NCBI GenBank assembly: GCA_900557355.1 | Contig: USSR01000323.1 | Location: 1 to 7,659 of the forward strand | DNA: 7,659 bases | Origin: an uncultured Bacteroides sp. | Lineage (GTDB): Bacteria > Bacteroidota > Bacteroidia > Bacteroidales > Bacteroidaceae | Direction: 5' to 3' | Part shown: positions 7,170-7,659 of the stretch, piece by piece | Layout: the number at the start of each line of letters is the position of its first letter | How positions within the stretch are numbered: the first letter of the stretch is position 1 | Position numbers and translations under genes: made by a program | Notes under the pieces: model-generated | Database searches by the model: none | Told to the model about the DNA's origin: nothing | What the model saw: only the letters and a program-made list of their open reading frames with translations

Positions 7170-7178
7170 TAGTTCAAC

Positions 7179-7659
7179 TCATTTCGGCAAATCGATATAT
7201 GAGTCCTTGAAGCCTAAGAAATAGAGTACCCCATCCAAACCAATCGTGTTAATAGATTGCTTTGCATTGGCAACCACTTTCGGTTTGGCATGGAAAGCAA
7301 TGCCCAATCCGGCAACGCCCAGCATCGGAAGATCATTCGCTCCGTCACCCACAGCAATGGTCTGAGCAATGTCTACCTTCTCTACCTGTGCAATGAGGCG
7401 CAACAGTTCGGCTTTTCGCTTACCGTCCACCACATCTCCCAGATAACGGCCGGTCAACTTGCCGTCCACTATTTCCAATTCATTGGCATATACATAATCA
7501 ATGCCATATTTCTTTTGAAGATATTGCCCGAAATAAGTGAAACCACCGGAAAGAATGGCTATCTTGTAACCATACTTTTTCAATACATACATCAGGCGGT
7601 CTACACCTTCCGTAATGGGCAGATTCTCTGCTATTTCCTGCATGACAGATTCATCCAGG
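7179..7659 (-). CDS. serB: Phosphoserine phosphatase, C-terminal part (5' end outside window)
   Basis: Catalyses the last step of serine biosynthesis, hydrolysing O-phosphoserine to serine; a cytoplasmic HAD-superfamily enzyme. The frame is open to the right edge (…LDESV precedes the first internal Met at 7643), so only the last 159 residues are seen. These contain HAD motif II in AILSGGFTYFG (Ser at about 37), the motif III lysine in KRKAELL (about 82), and motif IV GDGANDLPM (104-112). The family-typical NELEI..GKLTG and GIAFHAKPKV segments are also present. Motif I with the nucleophilic aspartate and any N-terminal ACT domains lie outside. The ATG at 7643 is internal, because the conserved sequence continues upstream of it. 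The gene points the same way as susC, with 75 bases between serB stop and susC ATG, filled mostly by the inverted repeat. No sign of damage. Confidence 0.95.
   Translation of the reverse strand, partial: LDESVMQEIAENLPITEGVDRLMYVLKKYGYKIAILSGGFTYFGQYLQKKYGIDYVYANELEIVDGKLTGRYLGDVVDGKRKAELLRLIAQVEKVDIAQTIAVGDGANDLPMLGVAGLGIAFHAKPKVVANAKQSINTIGLDGVLYFLGFKDSYIDLPK

Noticed and set aside
1..7659. CRISPR arrays, tRNA or rRNA genes, insertion sequences
   Set aside because: No spaced direct repeats, no tRNA-like cloverleaf in the short gaps, and no transposase frame or terminal repeats were seen.

Overview
The window looks like a piece of a Bacteroides-type chromosome (phylum Bacteroidota). This is inferred from a SusC/SusD outer-membrane pair, two lipoproteins with LTSC/ITSC lipoboxes, A/T-rich leaders without strong Shine-Dalgarno sites, and promoters matching the Bacteroides consensus (-33 TTTG, -7 TAnnTTTG). 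The species cannot be fixed from the sequence alone.

Layout. Plus strand, left: the C-terminal part of UDP-glucose 6-dehydrogenase (1-522, cut by the window edge), then after 21 bases a 265-residue lipoprotein of unknown function (544-1341). These converge on a minus-strand DEAD-box RNA helicase gene (1356-2642) with only 14 bases between the stop codons. An 11-bp perfect inverted repeat reaching into both reading frames probably terminates transcription from both sides. The helicase has a textbook promoter of its own (2662-2692). Upstream of it, also on the minus strand, is a tight two-gene unit: a TonB-dependent SusC-type transporter (7103 down to 4371) and its SusD-type surface lipoprotein (4359 down to 2722), 11 bases apart. 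At the right edge is the C-terminal part of phosphoserine phosphatase (7179-7659, cut by the edge), also on the minus strand.

How the genes work together. SusC and SusD should form one outer-membrane importer: the SusD lipoprotein captures a ligand at the cell surface and caps the SusC barrel, which is powered by TonB. The ligand cannot be read from the sequence. No glycoside hydrolase, peptidase, ECF sigma/anti-sigma pair or hybrid two-component regulator lies in the window, and the pair sits directly between housekeeping genes. The SusC protein is short (about 910 residues) because it lacks the N-terminal carboxypeptidase-regulatory-like domain usual in this family. Ugd (UDP-glucuronate supply), the helicase (RNA remodelling) and SerB (serine biosynthesis) are standard functions.

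The least explained structure is a 14-bp perfect inverted repeat with a 19-base spacer (7123-7169) between serB and susC. Each arm carries a copy of the -7 element TATATTTG, so the site looks like two overlapping back-to-back promoters or an operator over the susC promoter. I see no wholly new system here. The points worth following up are this repeat, the domain-less SusC, and the bidirectional terminator inside the convergent coding ends. All intergenic gaps are under 100 bases.
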